A stretch of 64,000 nt of DNA from Sphingobacteriales bacterium 16-39-50. Lineage in GTDB: Bacteria > Bacteroidota > Bacteroidia > Sphingobacteriales > Sphingobacteriaceae. Where the stretch lies: the NCBI GenBank assembly GCA_002257025.1, contig NCHA01000003.1, positions 158,269 through 222,268 of the forward strand. Reading direction: 5' to 3'. The notes below the pieces were generated by a model. That model made no database searches. It saw only the letters and a list, made by a program, of their open reading frames with translations, and was not told where the DNA came from. Within the stretch, counting starts at the first letter, position 1. Each line of letters starts with the position of its first letter. Made by a program: the position numbers and the translations under genes. Shown piece after piece: positions 26,309-34,873 of the stretch.

Positions 26309-28162
26309 TTATTCCGATAATTCCAGCCAGCGAAACGTTTGCTCATCGATCTTGTCTTTAATATCCTTTATTTTGGTCGCGATATCGGTTAGTTTATTGT
26401 GATCCGTAATTCCTGAATTTAATTCTAAAGTGAGAACTTCTACTTGTTCCTCTAATTCTTTTATACTTATTTCAAGTTCGGAACGCTCTTTCTCTTCCTT
26501 GAAACTTAGTTTTCTTTTCGTAGTCTCGGATTTGGGGGCTATTGCTGTAGCTTTATTTTCAGGTTTTGCCGGCTTTTTTGGCTCTTCTTGTTCAAGCCTA
26601 TAATCGGTATAATTACCGGTGTAGATCTGAACATTACCATCACCCTCAAAAATAAATAGCTGATCTGTTAAGCGATCGATTAAATACCGGTCGTGTGATA
26701 CCAGCATTAAAATGCCCGGGAAATTAAGCAGGAAATCTTCCAGTACATTCAATGTATCAATATCTAAATCATTTGTTGGCTCATCCAGTATCAGGTAATT
26801 AGGGTTCTTCATCAAAACCCGCATAAGCTGAAGTCGTTTCTTTTCACCACCGCTTAACTTATTTACCATACCATATTGCTTTGCCGGTGGAAATAGAAAG
26901 TGCGTTAGAACCTGGCTTGCGGTCAGATTTTTCCCATCAGCCATCGTTATATATTCAGCAATATTCTTGACCACGTCTATCACACGCTCATCATCTTTAA
27001 ATTCAAGTCCGCCCTGTCTGTAATAGCCAAAAACAGTTGTTTCACCCACATTAACCTTACCACTATCTGGTTTGAGGACTCCTGTAATAATATTTAGCAG
27101 TGTAGATTTACCAGTTCCATTCTTACCTGCTACTCCAATTCTGTCGCCTTTTTTAAAGGTATAGCTGAAATCATTGATTACCGGTTTACCATTAAATGAT
27201 TTACCCACATGCTCAAGTTCCAGGATCTTATTTCCTTGCCTCGAAACATTAACACTTAGTTCAAGAGATGATTTGACATTTCTGCCCTTCGTTTTTTCTT
27301 CAAGGTCATAAAAGGAGTCGATCCTTGACTTTGATTTGGTTGTTCTGGCCTTTGGCTGACGACGCATCCATTCCAGTTCTTTTTTTAGCAGATTCGTGTT
27401 TTTACTGAATGTAGCATCTTCAGCAGCATTTTGTTCAGCTTTCTTCTCCAGATAATAGCTGTAATTTCCATTGAAGTTTTGAATTTTACCCCTGTCAAGT
27501 TCGATAATCCGGGTAGAAACATTATCCAGAAAGTACCTGTCGTGAGTAACCAGCAGTATTGTTTTCTGGCCACTTGTCATATAGCTTTCCAGCCATTCTA
27601 TTGTTTCAATATCAAGGTGGTTGGTTGGTTCATCCAGAATATAAACATCTGGGTCGTCGATGAGAAGTTTGGCAAGTGCCAGACGCTTTCTTTGTCCTCC
27701 CGAAAGAGTAGCAATTTTTTGTTCCAGATGTTGTATTCCCATCCTGCCCAGAATTGTTTTTATTTCATATTCATACTCCCAGGCATTTGCATTACTTAAT
27801 TCATCCATCAGTCTGTTCAGTACCTTTTCATCGTGAACTTCCTGATTTACAGCCTCTTCGTATTGACGAATTAATTGCTGACGTTCATTTCCAATAGAAT
27901 ATATAAAGTCGCTGATTGTTTCCTGATTGCTAAACTGAGGGTCTTGTTCGAGGTAACCAATCCTCAGATCCCGCTCGGTTACAACCTTACCAAGGCTTGC
28001 CTGTAAAATACCCGAAAGTATTCTAAGTAATGTTGATTTGCCTGTTCCATTAATGCCAACGAGTGCTACCCGATCGCCTTTATTCAGACCGAAATAGAGG
28101 TCCTTAAATAACCAGTTATCGTTAAATGAATGTCCTAATTGTTCTGTAGATAAAATGCTCAC
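26309..28162 (-). CDS. ABC-F family ATPase (Uup-like)
   Basis: A 617-aa soluble protein with two ABC ATPase domains and no membrane segment. Domain 1 has Walker A GINGTGKST, signature LSGGQRKRLALAK and Walker B VYILDEPTNHLD. The linker (about 240-310) carries the WMRRQPKARTTKSKSRIDSF segment typical of ABC-F. Domain 2 has GKNGTGKST, LSGGEKKRLQLMR and LILDEPTNDLD. The C-terminal coiled coil (about 545-617) resembles Uup, which binds DNA and branched structures or ribosomes. ABC-F proteins relieve ribosome stalls. The GTG start overlaps the upstream gene's TGA stop by 4 bp (GTGA). Confidence 0.94.
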   Translation of the reverse strand: MSILSTEQLGHSFNDNWLFKDLYFGLNKGDRVALVGINGTGKSTLLRILSGILQASLGKVVTERDLRIGYLEQDPQFSNQETISDFIYSIGNERQQLIRQYEEAVNQEVHDEKVLNRLMDELSNANAWEYEYEIKTILGRMGIQHLEQKIATLSGGQRKRLALAKLLIDDPDVYILDEPTNHLDIETIEWLESYMTSGQKTILLVTHDRYFLDNVSTRIIELDRGKIQNFNGNYSYYLEKKAEQNAAEDATFSKNTNLLKKELEWMRRQPKARTTKSKSRIDSFYDLEEKTKGRNVKSSLELSVNVSRQGNKILELEHVGKSFNGKPVINDFSYTFKKGDRIGVAGKNGTGKSTLLNIITGVLKPDSGKVNVGETTVFGYYRQGGLEFKDDERVIDVVKNIAEYITMADGKNLTASQVLTHFLFPPAKQYGMVNKLSGGEKKRLQLMRVLMKNPNYLILDEPTNDLDIDTLNVLEDFLLNFPGILMLVSHDRYLIDRLTDQLFIFEGDGNVQIYTGNYTDYRLEQEEPKKPAKPENKATAIAPKSETTKRKLSFKEEKERSELEISIKELEEQVEVLTLELNSGITDHNKLTDIATKIKDIKDKIDEQTFRWLELSE

Positions 28163-28815
28163 GCTAGTTCTTGTATTTGTATGGAAGGATATATAAAAGT
28201 TCCTTTAAGTTCTTTTAATGATTGATTAAGCATTGCCCGAGCAACGGTTTCTGCCCTGATGCTGCGGAATTTTTTTAAGGGACCTGTAAGAAGCGGATCG
28301 ATTAGCTTAAAAGCAGAGATCGCGAACTTTTCTAACAGACGTGACTCTTTACGTTTTCCGGTTAATAGTGAAGGCTGATAAATATGTAATGATGGAATGG
28401 ATAGTTTTTTTAGTTCATTTTCCAGTTCCCCCTTTAGTTTTAGATAGGAGTTAGAGGCTGATGCATCAGCCCCAAATGATGATACCAAATGAAATTGTGA
28501 AACCCCATTCCTTATTCCAATCTCTGCGAGCCCTAAGGGATATTCAAAATCTATTTTTCTATATTGACCCGAATCGGGAGTCGCAGCCTTTGTAGTCCCC
28601 AGACAGCTGAACATAATATCACCCTTGATTTCAGCAGAAAAGTGCTCTAATTCATCAAAATTAACGATCAATTCATGAACTTTAGAAATAGAAATATTCA
28701 GTGGCTTTCTAAGCACCAGTAATATCCTGGATATTTCAGCGGATTCGATTAGTGTATAGAGTAAGTGACTGCCAATAAGTCCGCTTGCCCCAACTAAAAT
28801 GACTTGATATGGCAT
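28159..28815 (-). CDS. Atypical SDR / NAD(P)H-binding protein (TIP30-like)
   Basis: A 218-aa Rossmann-fold protein. The nucleotide-binding motif VILVGASGLIGSHLLYTLI is at residues 5-23. The active-site region FSCLGTTKAA...YRKIDFEY is followed by HLVSSFGADASASNSYLKLKGELE, with a YxxxK-like Tyr/Lys pair, and by YQPSLLTGKRKESR. These features fit the atypical short-chain dehydrogenase group that includes HTATIP2/TIP30 and yeast Fmp52. The substrate is unknown. It is translationally coupled to the ABC-F gene downstream (4-bp overlap). Confidence 0.85.
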   Translation of the reverse strand: MPYQVILVGASGLIGSHLLYTLIESAEISRILLVLRKPLNISISKVHELIVNFDELEHFSAEIKGDIMFSCLGTTKAATPDSGQYRKIDFEYPLGLAEIGIRNGVSQFHLVSSFGADASASNSYLKLKGELENELKKLSIPSLHIYQPSLLTGKRKESRLLEKFAISAFKLIDPLLTGPLKKFRSIRAETVARAMLNQSLKELKGTFIYPSIQIQELA

Positions 28816-28835
28816 TAATTTGTCTTATTAATCCG

Positions 28836-28843
28836 CAAAGGTA
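28836..28843 (-). promoter_or_regulatory. -7 box of the Rossmann protein/ABC-F operon
   Basis: On the minus strand the sequence reads TACCTTTG, an exact TAnnTTTG match, 20 bases upstream of the ATG at 28815. No TTG is seen at the expected -33 distance. Confidence 0.45.
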
Positions 28844-28902
28844 CGCATTACTAAGTTTGGAATTAATATTGTATGTTTAAACATGTAATTTAAATCAAAA
28901 AC

Positions 28903-29613
28903 ATGAAAAAGATTATTCATCGTGCAGCAGATCGTGGAATTCAGGATCATGGCTGGTTGAAAGCAGCTCATTCATTTAGTTTTGCCCAATATCATGATCC
29001 TTCAAAGGTTCATTTTGGCTTGTTAAGAGTATTGAACGATGATATTATTGCACCCGGAATGGGCTTTGGGACCCATGGTCACGATAATATGGAAATCGTA
29101 ACCATTCCTTTAAAGGGAGTGCTGGCCCACAAAGATAGTCTGGGCTCAGAGGGTAATATCAGTTACGGTGAAATACAGGTCATGTCGGCAGGAAGTGGAA
29201 TCCGTCATTCGGAATTTAATGGTTCTTCTACTGAGGAAGCGGGTTTGCTCCAAATCTGGGTATTTCCAAAGGAGCGTAATATTCAACCCCGTTACGACCA
29301 GATGAGGTATGATCTTGAGAAAGCAAACAATTCATTTCTGACACTGGTTTCACCAAAGGAGGGAGAGAATGTCATGTGGATCAATCAGGATGCATTCTTT
29401 AGTCTGGGAACTTTTGATAGCGGTAAAACGGCTTATTATAATATACAGCACCCCGGAAACGGTGCCTATGTATTTGTGATTGACGGTCAGGCAGAATTAG
29501 AAGGCGAACTTTTAAAAACACGCGATGCGATGGGTATTTACGACACCGGAACATTAGAATTTAATTTCAGCGAAAATTCCAGGGTATTGATCATCGAAGT
29601 TCCGATGCAATAA
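28903..29613 (+). CDS. Pirin family protein
   Basis: A 236-aa bicupin of the pirin/YhaK/YhhW type. The N-terminal cupin has the metal-binding His set in GFGTHGHDNMEIVTIPLKG and the conserved SAGSGIRHSEFNGS with a further His; a Glu follows in the same region. The C-terminal cupin (about 140-236) lacks a clear metal site. Some homologues (E. coli YhhW, human pirin) show quercetin 2,3-dioxygenase activity in vitro, but the natural role is generally unknown. It is a single gene, ending 2 bp before the convergent ybeY. Confidence 0.93.
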   Translation: MKKIIHRAADRGIQDHGWLKAAHSFSFAQYHDPSKVHFGLLRVLNDDIIAPGMGFGTHGHDNMEIVTIPLKGVLAHKDSLGSEGNISYGEIQVMSAGSGIRHSEFNGSSTEEAGLLQIWVFPKERNIQPRYDQMRYDLEKANNSFLTLVSPKEGENVMWINQDAFFSLGTFDSGKTAYYNIQHPGNGAYVFVIDGQAELEGELLKTRDAMGIYDTGTLEFNFSENSRVLIIEVPMQ

Positions 29614-29615
29614 AC

Positions 29616-30047
29616 TCAAAAGGCTCTCTTTGACAGATAGAGATCTTCTTTTTCTGTCATGAGGGCTTTTGCAGACTTACCTTTATCCGGATATCCGAGT
29701 AGGTGGAGTGTTCCATGAATCATCACTCTATGGAGCTCATCTTTTTCATTTACATTAAGTTCTTTGGCGTTTTCCCTAATCCTGTCCAGACTGATAAAAA
29801 TATCTCCGACGATTTCCTGCTTCAGATCGCTATTGTCAAAAGTAACTATATCAGTATAAGTATCATGCTTCAGATATTGCTGATTGATATTCAGGAGATA
29901 GGAATCGCTGCAGAAAATGAAATTCAAAAGCCTGAGTTTATGCTTTTCGGTAATTATTGTATTCCTGATCCAGGTTCTGACAAGTCCTTTTTGTTTTAAT
30001 TTAAAGGATATATCTTCAGTAAAGAAATTAATAGGTATTTGGCCCAT
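29616..30047 (-). CDS. ybeY: Endoribonuclease YbeY (rRNA maturation)
   Basis: A 143-aa metal-dependent RNase of the UPF0054 family, needed for 16S rRNA 3' maturation and ribosome quality control. The core is MIHGTLHLLGYPDKGKSA: two zinc-ligand His are in place (HxxxH), but the canonical third His of the HGxLHLxGYDH motif is absent, and an Asp (GYPD) stands nearby. Conserved KHDTYTDIVTFD and GDIFISLDRI precede it. Length is normal for Bacteroidota. It is the last gene of the DUF4175-HATPase-ybeY operon, overlapping the previous gene by 1 bp. Confidence 0.95.
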   Translation of the reverse strand: MGQIPINFFTEDISFKLKQKGLVRTWIRNTIITEKHKLRLLNFIFCSDSYLLNINQQYLKHDTYTDIVTFDNSDLKQEIVGDIFISLDRIRENAKELNVNEKDELHRVMIHGTLHLLGYPDKGKSAKALMTEKEDLYLSKRAF

Positions 30048-30478
30048 TAAATTTTAAAATGGAGTTCGAGTTCGTTCCCTTTAGAATTAAAGATACACTG
30101 ATCAGCAAGCTTTTTGATTATAAAAACCCCTCTTCCTGTTAAATTCTCAATGTTTTCAGGAGCGGTTGGATCGGGCAAATTATTAAAATCAAAGCCATCA
30201 CCTTCATCAGATATTGTAAAAATAAGTCGCTTATCTTCGATAACCTCGAGGTTGATATATACCTTTTTTTCTAAGCTTTCGCGGTTTCCATGAACAATTG
30301 CATTAATCACAGCCTCACTAAGACAGGTCAGCACATTTGCGTAAAGCTCATCGCTGAAACCATATTTAGCACTCAACTCATCAATGAAATTTTCAACGAT
30401 GGTAATACTGTCAATCCTGGAAGGCAATTGCAGAGTATACAATGAAGTATTATCTGAAAATTCTGTCTGCTTACTCAT
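30047..30478 (-). CDS. RsbW-like ATP-binding protein (HATPase_c_2)
   Basis: A 143-aa single GHKL ATPase domain of the anti-sigma factor/serine kinase (RsbW/SpoIIAB) type. The N box is LSEAVINAIVHGNR, the G1 box is ISDEGDGFDFNNLPDP and the G2 region is LTGRGVFIIKKLAD. Classic members phosphorylate an anti-anti-sigma protein and bind a sigma factor. No partner STAS protein or PP2C phosphatase is nearby, so its partners are unknown. It overlaps the DUF4175 gene by 4 bp and ybeY by 1 bp, a tight translational chain. Confidence 0.9.
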   Translation of the reverse strand: MSKQTEFSDNTSLYTLQLPSRIDSITIVENFIDELSAKYGFSDELYANVLTCLSEAVINAIVHGNRESLEKKVYINLEVIEDKRLIFTISDEGDGFDFNNLPDPTAPENIENLTGRGVFIIKKLADQCIFNSKGNELELHFKI

Positions 30479-33400
30479 TTATCCCCCGAATTTAAATATT
30501 TAAAATAGTCTCCCACTTTTATTTTGTAAAATGAATTTAATGAAGGGGTCACGGTTTTTAGCAAATCGATTTCTTTTTGCTTGATTTTCTGGAATTCCTG
30601 CAAAATAATTGAGTTAGCAGGTGCTGGTGTAATACCCTCTTTGCTTTCTCTTTTTTGATCCTGTTCGCGTTCCCGATCTGCTTTTTCTGCGTCAAGTAAT
30701 TTACTGAGAATCTCCTGTTGTCGGCTTAGTGTTTCCTGTTGTATTCGTTTGTTTACGAGATCTGTTTCAGTTTGTTCCATCTCTTTCATTAATTTATCCA
30801 GATTTCCCAAAGCTCCCTTTCCATCCTTATTTTCCATTTTATTGATCTCTTGCATCGCCTGTCTTATCATCTGTTGCTCTCGTGCCATTTTCGCCAGCTG
30901 CTCGCTCATTTCTCTACTGCTTTTCCCCTGTTGTCCGCTTTTCTGCTGACCCTGTTTTTGCATATCTTCTCTTGCTTTTTGCATGTTCTTATTCAATTGT
31001 TCCTGCATTTTACTGAGCTGCGAAAGATTCTGTTTCTGTTTACCTTTTCCTCCGGGCTTGCCATTCTGCTGCGCCTGTTGTAATTGCTCCAGTGCTTCAT
31101 TTAACATTAAAGCAAGGTTATTGATAGAAGTCATAGCAAATTGCTGGTTGCGGTTTGCTTCTGCAGTACGACGTTCTCCAAGACTTTCTATTGCTTTTCC
31201 CACATTAAAATTTATTGTCTGAATTTCTTTGTTGACAACAGATTGAATCTGAGGAACCTTTTTACTCAGAGAGTAAAGGCTATCCTCAATCATTTTCAGA
31301 TTTATTTGAATGTCTTTCTGTTTTTGGCTCTCAATAATATAGTTAGGATCACTGGTATTGGTTTGCCGTACTGTTTGCATTGTTTTTTCCTGATCGAAAG
31401 AGCTTGTAATGAGATTATCCAATATTTCGCGAAGGCTTTTGACATTAACCTCGCTTTCCTTCTCCTCTGATTCCTGTTGCATACTCTGAAGATCTTTTGT
31501 CAGTTTTTTTATTTCTGCAGCAGCCTTCTTTTGGCTTTCTGATGCTTTCTTCTGATCTTTCTTCTCCAGATTTTCAGAGCTTTTTTGTTGTTCACTGTCT
31601 ATTTCCTGCTTTGCCTTTTCCTGATTTTCAAAATCATTCTTTTGTTCAAGTTCTTCGTTTTTTTGTTCAAGTTCACTGAGCTCTTCTTTCAATTCTTTGA
31701 AATCTTCCTGAAGCTGCTTTTGCTCATCTTTTAGTTCTTCAAGCTCAGCCTTTTTATCCTTTGATTTTTCGCTCAGTTCTTCCTGATTATCAGCCAGCTC
31801 ACTCAGTTTTTCTATCGCTTTGGTAAGTTTTTGATCGAATTCAAGTTGTTTGTAAAGCTCTAAAATGCGGTCAAGTTCTTTTTGTAGCGACTTATTATCC
31901 ATCTGCATTTTAGAAAGCTCTTCCTGAGTTAAGTTTTTATTGTTTTTTTCAAGAAGCTTTTCGATGTTCTTCAAAATTTCACGTGTCTTTTCATCCAGTA
32001 CATTATTGAAAAGCTCCTCAATTTGTTTTTGCTTTTCAAGAATCTGCTCATTTTCCTCCTGCTGTTCAGCTAAATTTTGCTTATTCTCCTTTTGGATCTC
32101 TTTAACTAATTCATCAATCTCTTTTTGTTTCTGCAGAAGGTTTTCGATTTGCTTTCTTTCTTCAAATGAGAGACTTTTCTTATTCAGAAGTTCCTGATTC
32201 AATCTTTTTGTATCTTTTTCAAGCTGAGCAGATTTTTTGATCGCCTGTTCCATCTTTTTCTTAATCTGTTCGGAGTTTGCCTCAAGTTTTTTTTCTAACT
32301 CGGCTTCAGATGGTAATTTCAAGGTTTTTATAGATGATTTAACAGATTTCGGACCATTAACTCCATCATTATCAAATAATTCAAAATAATATTCAATCTG
32401 CTCTCCTGGTTTTGCTGTCACTTCATTAATATCCCATACATAGAAAAAATTACTCTGAAGAGCATTTTTATCAAGTTTTACAGATCTGATCTCTGACTTT
32501 TCATCCCTTTCTGTTTTTTCAGAAAGTACCCTGTAATTGAAATTCAGTTTTGAAAAACCATAATCATCACTGGCTTGTCCAACAAAATAAAGCAGCTTGG
32601 AATTAACAGAATCTGTCCGCTCGTTCACATCAATTATTGGAAGAAGATCGGGTACCACCCTTAATTCATAGGAAACACCGTCTGATTCAGGAACTTCGGA
32701 ATTCAGAGGTCTGATACTGTAGGACAAGTTTTTTAATGCCTTATAACTGAAGTTAAACAGGTTTTCTCCGGATTCCTTTAAAAGAAAACTTTTTTTGTCC
32801 ATAACCATATCAATCTGGTCGGAGTTTTGTGCTCTGAATTTCCAGCTGATACGTGAACCTTCAGGAACGCTTAAATCACCTGTATTTTCGAGCGTCTCAT
32901 TGCTTTTGTTGATATAGCTCGGATATTCAATAAATACATCAAAATCCAGAAGTGTAGGTCGGGCCTTTACTTCAAGTACATAATCTTCTGAGCGGAATTC
33001 GCCAGCCTTCAATATTATCTTTTTGTTTTTCTGCAGGTTTCTGAAAGTGTATTTAAATCGGATGATATTATCCTTTTCAAGTTTAAAGGTATTAAGTCCG
33101 TCCTCAAGGTAAATTTCATCAGGGATTTCATTACCTGTAAGTTTTACCAATAGGGTAAAATCACTTCCCTGTACAACAGAGAGTTGCTCATTTATAATTT
33201 CAAAACTGAATGGAGCTTTTTTAACAAATCGTTTATTATGATTTATCAATCGCTCAGTACTTTCACTAAGTATAGATGGCGCTGCAAAGAAAACAATTAT
33301 GATGATTGCCAATGGGGCTAAAAGGTATTTTAAATATTTTCGGTTTTCATTAATATGAATAGCAGAAGTAAATGGAACAGGTCTTAGCTCGGCAACTTTT

Positions 33401-33813
33401 TGATTTATACTGGCATCAATAAGATTGCGCTGTTCCGGGTTGAGCTCTGATAGTTTTTTTAACTGCAGGGTATTTAACAATTTGTCTTTTACAGGTGTAA
33501 AATGTCTGCCAATTATGGCAGATGCCTGTTCATGGCTTATTGTATTTCCAAGCCTGAAATACGCCAAAAGCGGAAGTATGATATAAGCAGCAAGGACGAA
33601 TGTATTGCCTGCAATGAAAGTATAGAAAAGAATACTTCTGACTGTTGGATCAAAATGACCCCAGTACTCAGCAAACGTGAAAATTAAGTATGCAGCAAGG
33701 AAAGATGAAGCCAAAAGGATAGAACCTTTTACGACTTTATTCAGGTAATACTTTCGTATAAAACCATCAATTTTATTGATAAGATAAACATAATTATCTC
33801 CCGGCTTGTTCAT
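30475..33813 (-). CDS. DUF4175 family large membrane-anchored coiled-coil protein
   Basis: A 1112-aa protein. The N-terminal part has membrane helices at about 30-48, 58-82 and 163-180, followed by beta-rich extracytoplasmic regions (about 190-500). Residues about 500-1000 are a very long Gln/Glu/Lys-rich coiled coil (for example ELEEKLEA-like heptads, QKQIEELFNNVLDEKTREIL), then a low-complexity Gln-rich segment and a conserved C-terminal helix ending near YKIKVGDYFKYL. This is the DUF4175 architecture of Bacteroidota; function is unknown. It is the first gene of the operon with the HATPase and ybeY. Antisense frames here look coding only because of composition. Confidence 0.88.
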   Translation of the reverse strand: MNKPGDNYVYLINKIDGFIRKYYLNKVVKGSILLASSFLAAYLIFTFAEYWGHFDPTVRSILFYTFIAGNTFVLAAYIILPLLAYFRLGNTISHEQASAIIGRHFTPVKDKLLNTLQLKKLSELNPEQRNLIDASINQKVAELRPVPFTSAIHINENRKYLKYLLAPLAIIIIVFFAAPSILSESTERLINHNKRFVKKAPFSFEIINEQLSVVQGSDFTLLVKLTGNEIPDEIYLEDGLNTFKLEKDNIIRFKYTFRNLQKNKKIILKAGEFRSEDYVLEVKARPTLLDFDVFIEYPSYINKSNETLENTGDLSVPEGSRISWKFRAQNSDQIDMVMDKKSFLLKESGENLFNFSYKALKNLSYSIRPLNSEVPESDGVSYELRVVPDLLPIIDVNERTDSVNSKLLYFVGQASDDYGFSKLNFNYRVLSEKTERDEKSEIRSVKLDKNALQSNFFYVWDINEVTAKPGEQIEYYFELFDNDGVNGPKSVKSSIKTLKLPSEAELEKKLEANSEQIKKKMEQAIKKSAQLEKDTKRLNQELLNKKSLSFEERKQIENLLQKQKEIDELVKEIQKENKQNLAEQQEENEQILEKQKQIEELFNNVLDEKTREILKNIEKLLEKNNKNLTQEELSKMQMDNKSLQKELDRILELYKQLEFDQKLTKAIEKLSELADNQEELSEKSKDKKAELEELKDEQKQLQEDFKELKEELSELEQKNEELEQKNDFENQEKAKQEIDSEQQKSSENLEKKDQKKASESQKKAAAEIKKLTKDLQSMQQESEEKESEVNVKSLREILDNLITSSFDQEKTMQTVRQTNTSDPNYIIESQKQKDIQINLKMIEDSLYSLSKKVPQIQSVVNKEIQTINFNVGKAIESLGERRTAEANRNQQFAMTSINNLALMLNEALEQLQQAQQNGKPGGKGKQKQNLSQLSKMQEQLNKNMQKAREDMQKQGQQKSGQQGKSSREMSEQLAKMAREQQMIRQAMQEINKMENKDGKGALGNLDKLMKEMEQTETDLVNKRIQQETLSRQQEILSKLLDAEKADREREQDQKRESKEGITPAPANSIILQEFQKIKQKEIDLLKTVTPSLNSFYKIKVGDYFKYLNSGDK

Positions 33814-33922
33814 ACTTAATACTTCAACAGGATAGTTTATATGAATTTAACGAAAAATAAATATAATTGGTGCAATTCAGGGACTTGGGTACATAATTAA
33901 CAGATATGTGACCATTTTGAGA

Positions 33923-34783
33923 TTATTTTTTCTTCAAAAGCACCACATTTGCAACTTTTCGCTCACCTGCATGATCCCATTTTCTATTATCGGAAGGGAA
34001 ATTGACAATCCCGGTTTCCATATAATTTTTTATCCATAATGCAGTTGATCCACCGCCATCTAAATTAATGGCATCATCGGCATTTAACCAGCGCATGAGC
34101 TTTGTTAATTCGAAAAGGTTCATGCCCGCAGAATTTTCATTCCGGCCGTCTACTGTGATTAACAGAACCCGCTTATTTTTTGTTATGGCTACTGCCGTTC
34201 GGGGATGCCTGGTTTTATTGAAAGAGTTTGCAGTGTCCAATTTTTCTATAGTCTGATTCAACATCAGGAGCGGGCCGCTTACCATAATGTCTTCTCCATC
34301 AAGTGATTGCTCCCAATCTTGTTTCCCATTCCATTTTTCAATGCTCAACTTCCCTCTGTTGAACACGAGGGCAGATTCCTGATGTCCTGCCCTATTACCG
34401 TTCTTCCCGAGACGACTTTCATTTACTACAAAGCCATCAGCACGGATATAATCTACTGAGCCTCCATTCGCCATATCAAAGAAAGTCCCGTTTAATGCAG
34501 CAAGGGCATTATTTTGTCTGCCAAAATCACTGGTTTTTTGAAGTATTTTGGGATCATATCCCAGATCTAAATAGAGACCCCTTTTTTGTTTTATTTCCAG
34601 AATACTTACATTCTGATTAGAATTAAATAGCGATTTATTAAACCAGAAGGTCTTTAAATGAACTCCGGATGTTATTTTCTCTTTCTTCCAATCGGCTTTT
34701 AGCACAGCCAAAGAATCAGATTGAGCAAATATTCCGCCAGTGATAAATAAGAGCAATAATGCAGTAATTGTAAAGATTTTCAT
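33923..34783 (-). CDS. Phosphodiester glycosidase (NAGPA/DUF2233) family protein
   Basis: A 286-aa exported protein with signal peptide MKIFTITALLLLFITGGIFAQ. The NAGPA fold is recognised by the middle ALNGTFFDMANGGSVDYI, the HPRTAVAITKNKRVLLITVDGR and the C-terminal DDAINLDGGGSTALWI. The last is the family signature, with Asp and Gly-rich loop near the active site. Characterised members cleave GlcNAc-1-phosphodiester linkages (human uncovering enzyme) or act on phosphodiester-linked glycans. The substrate here is unknown; a wall or exopolysaccharide phosphodiester is plausible. Confidence 0.9.
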   Translation of the reverse strand: MKIFTITALLLLFITGGIFAQSDSLAVLKADWKKEKITSGVHLKTFWFNKSLFNSNQNVSILEIKQKRGLYLDLGYDPKILQKTSDFGRQNNALAALNGTFFDMANGGSVDYIRADGFVVNESRLGKNGNRAGHQESALVFNRGKLSIEKWNGKQDWEQSLDGEDIMVSGPLLMLNQTIEKLDTANSFNKTRHPRTAVAITKNKRVLLITVDGRNENSAGMNLFELTKLMRWLNADDAINLDGGGSTALWIKNYMETGIVNFPSDNRKWDHAGERKVANVVLLKKK

Positions 34784-34824
34784 AGCAATAAAAATTGCTC
34801 TAATTTACCAAAACTCATCAAATA

Positions 34825-34857
34825 AAAAGCCCCGGCCAAATAATTGCCAGGGCTTTT
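34825..34857 (-). terminator. Intrinsic terminator after the DUF5117 metalloprotease gene
   Basis: AAAAGCCC and GGGCTTTT pair, with an inner GGC/GCC pairing separated by one C-A mismatch and a nine-base loop. It lies 17 bases past the metalloprotease stop, and on the minus strand it ends in a short U-run. Confidence 0.8.
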
Positions 34858-34873
34858 ATGTGAAAAGCGATTA

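Noticed and set aside
28159..28815. Possible UDP-sugar epimerase
   Set aside because: The Rossmann motif fits, but length (218 aa) and the active-site region match TIP30-like atypical SDRs better than 300-aa epimerases.
31974..31992. TTTCACGTG half-match to parS
   Set aside because: The right arm (TCTTTT) does not match and the site is inside the DUF4175 coiled-coil region; chance occurrence.
30600..32300. Apparent repetitive tract with many similar short words
   Set aside because: It is the Gln/Glu/Lys-rich coiled coil of DUF4175; the words are degenerate heptads and not true DNA tandem repeats.
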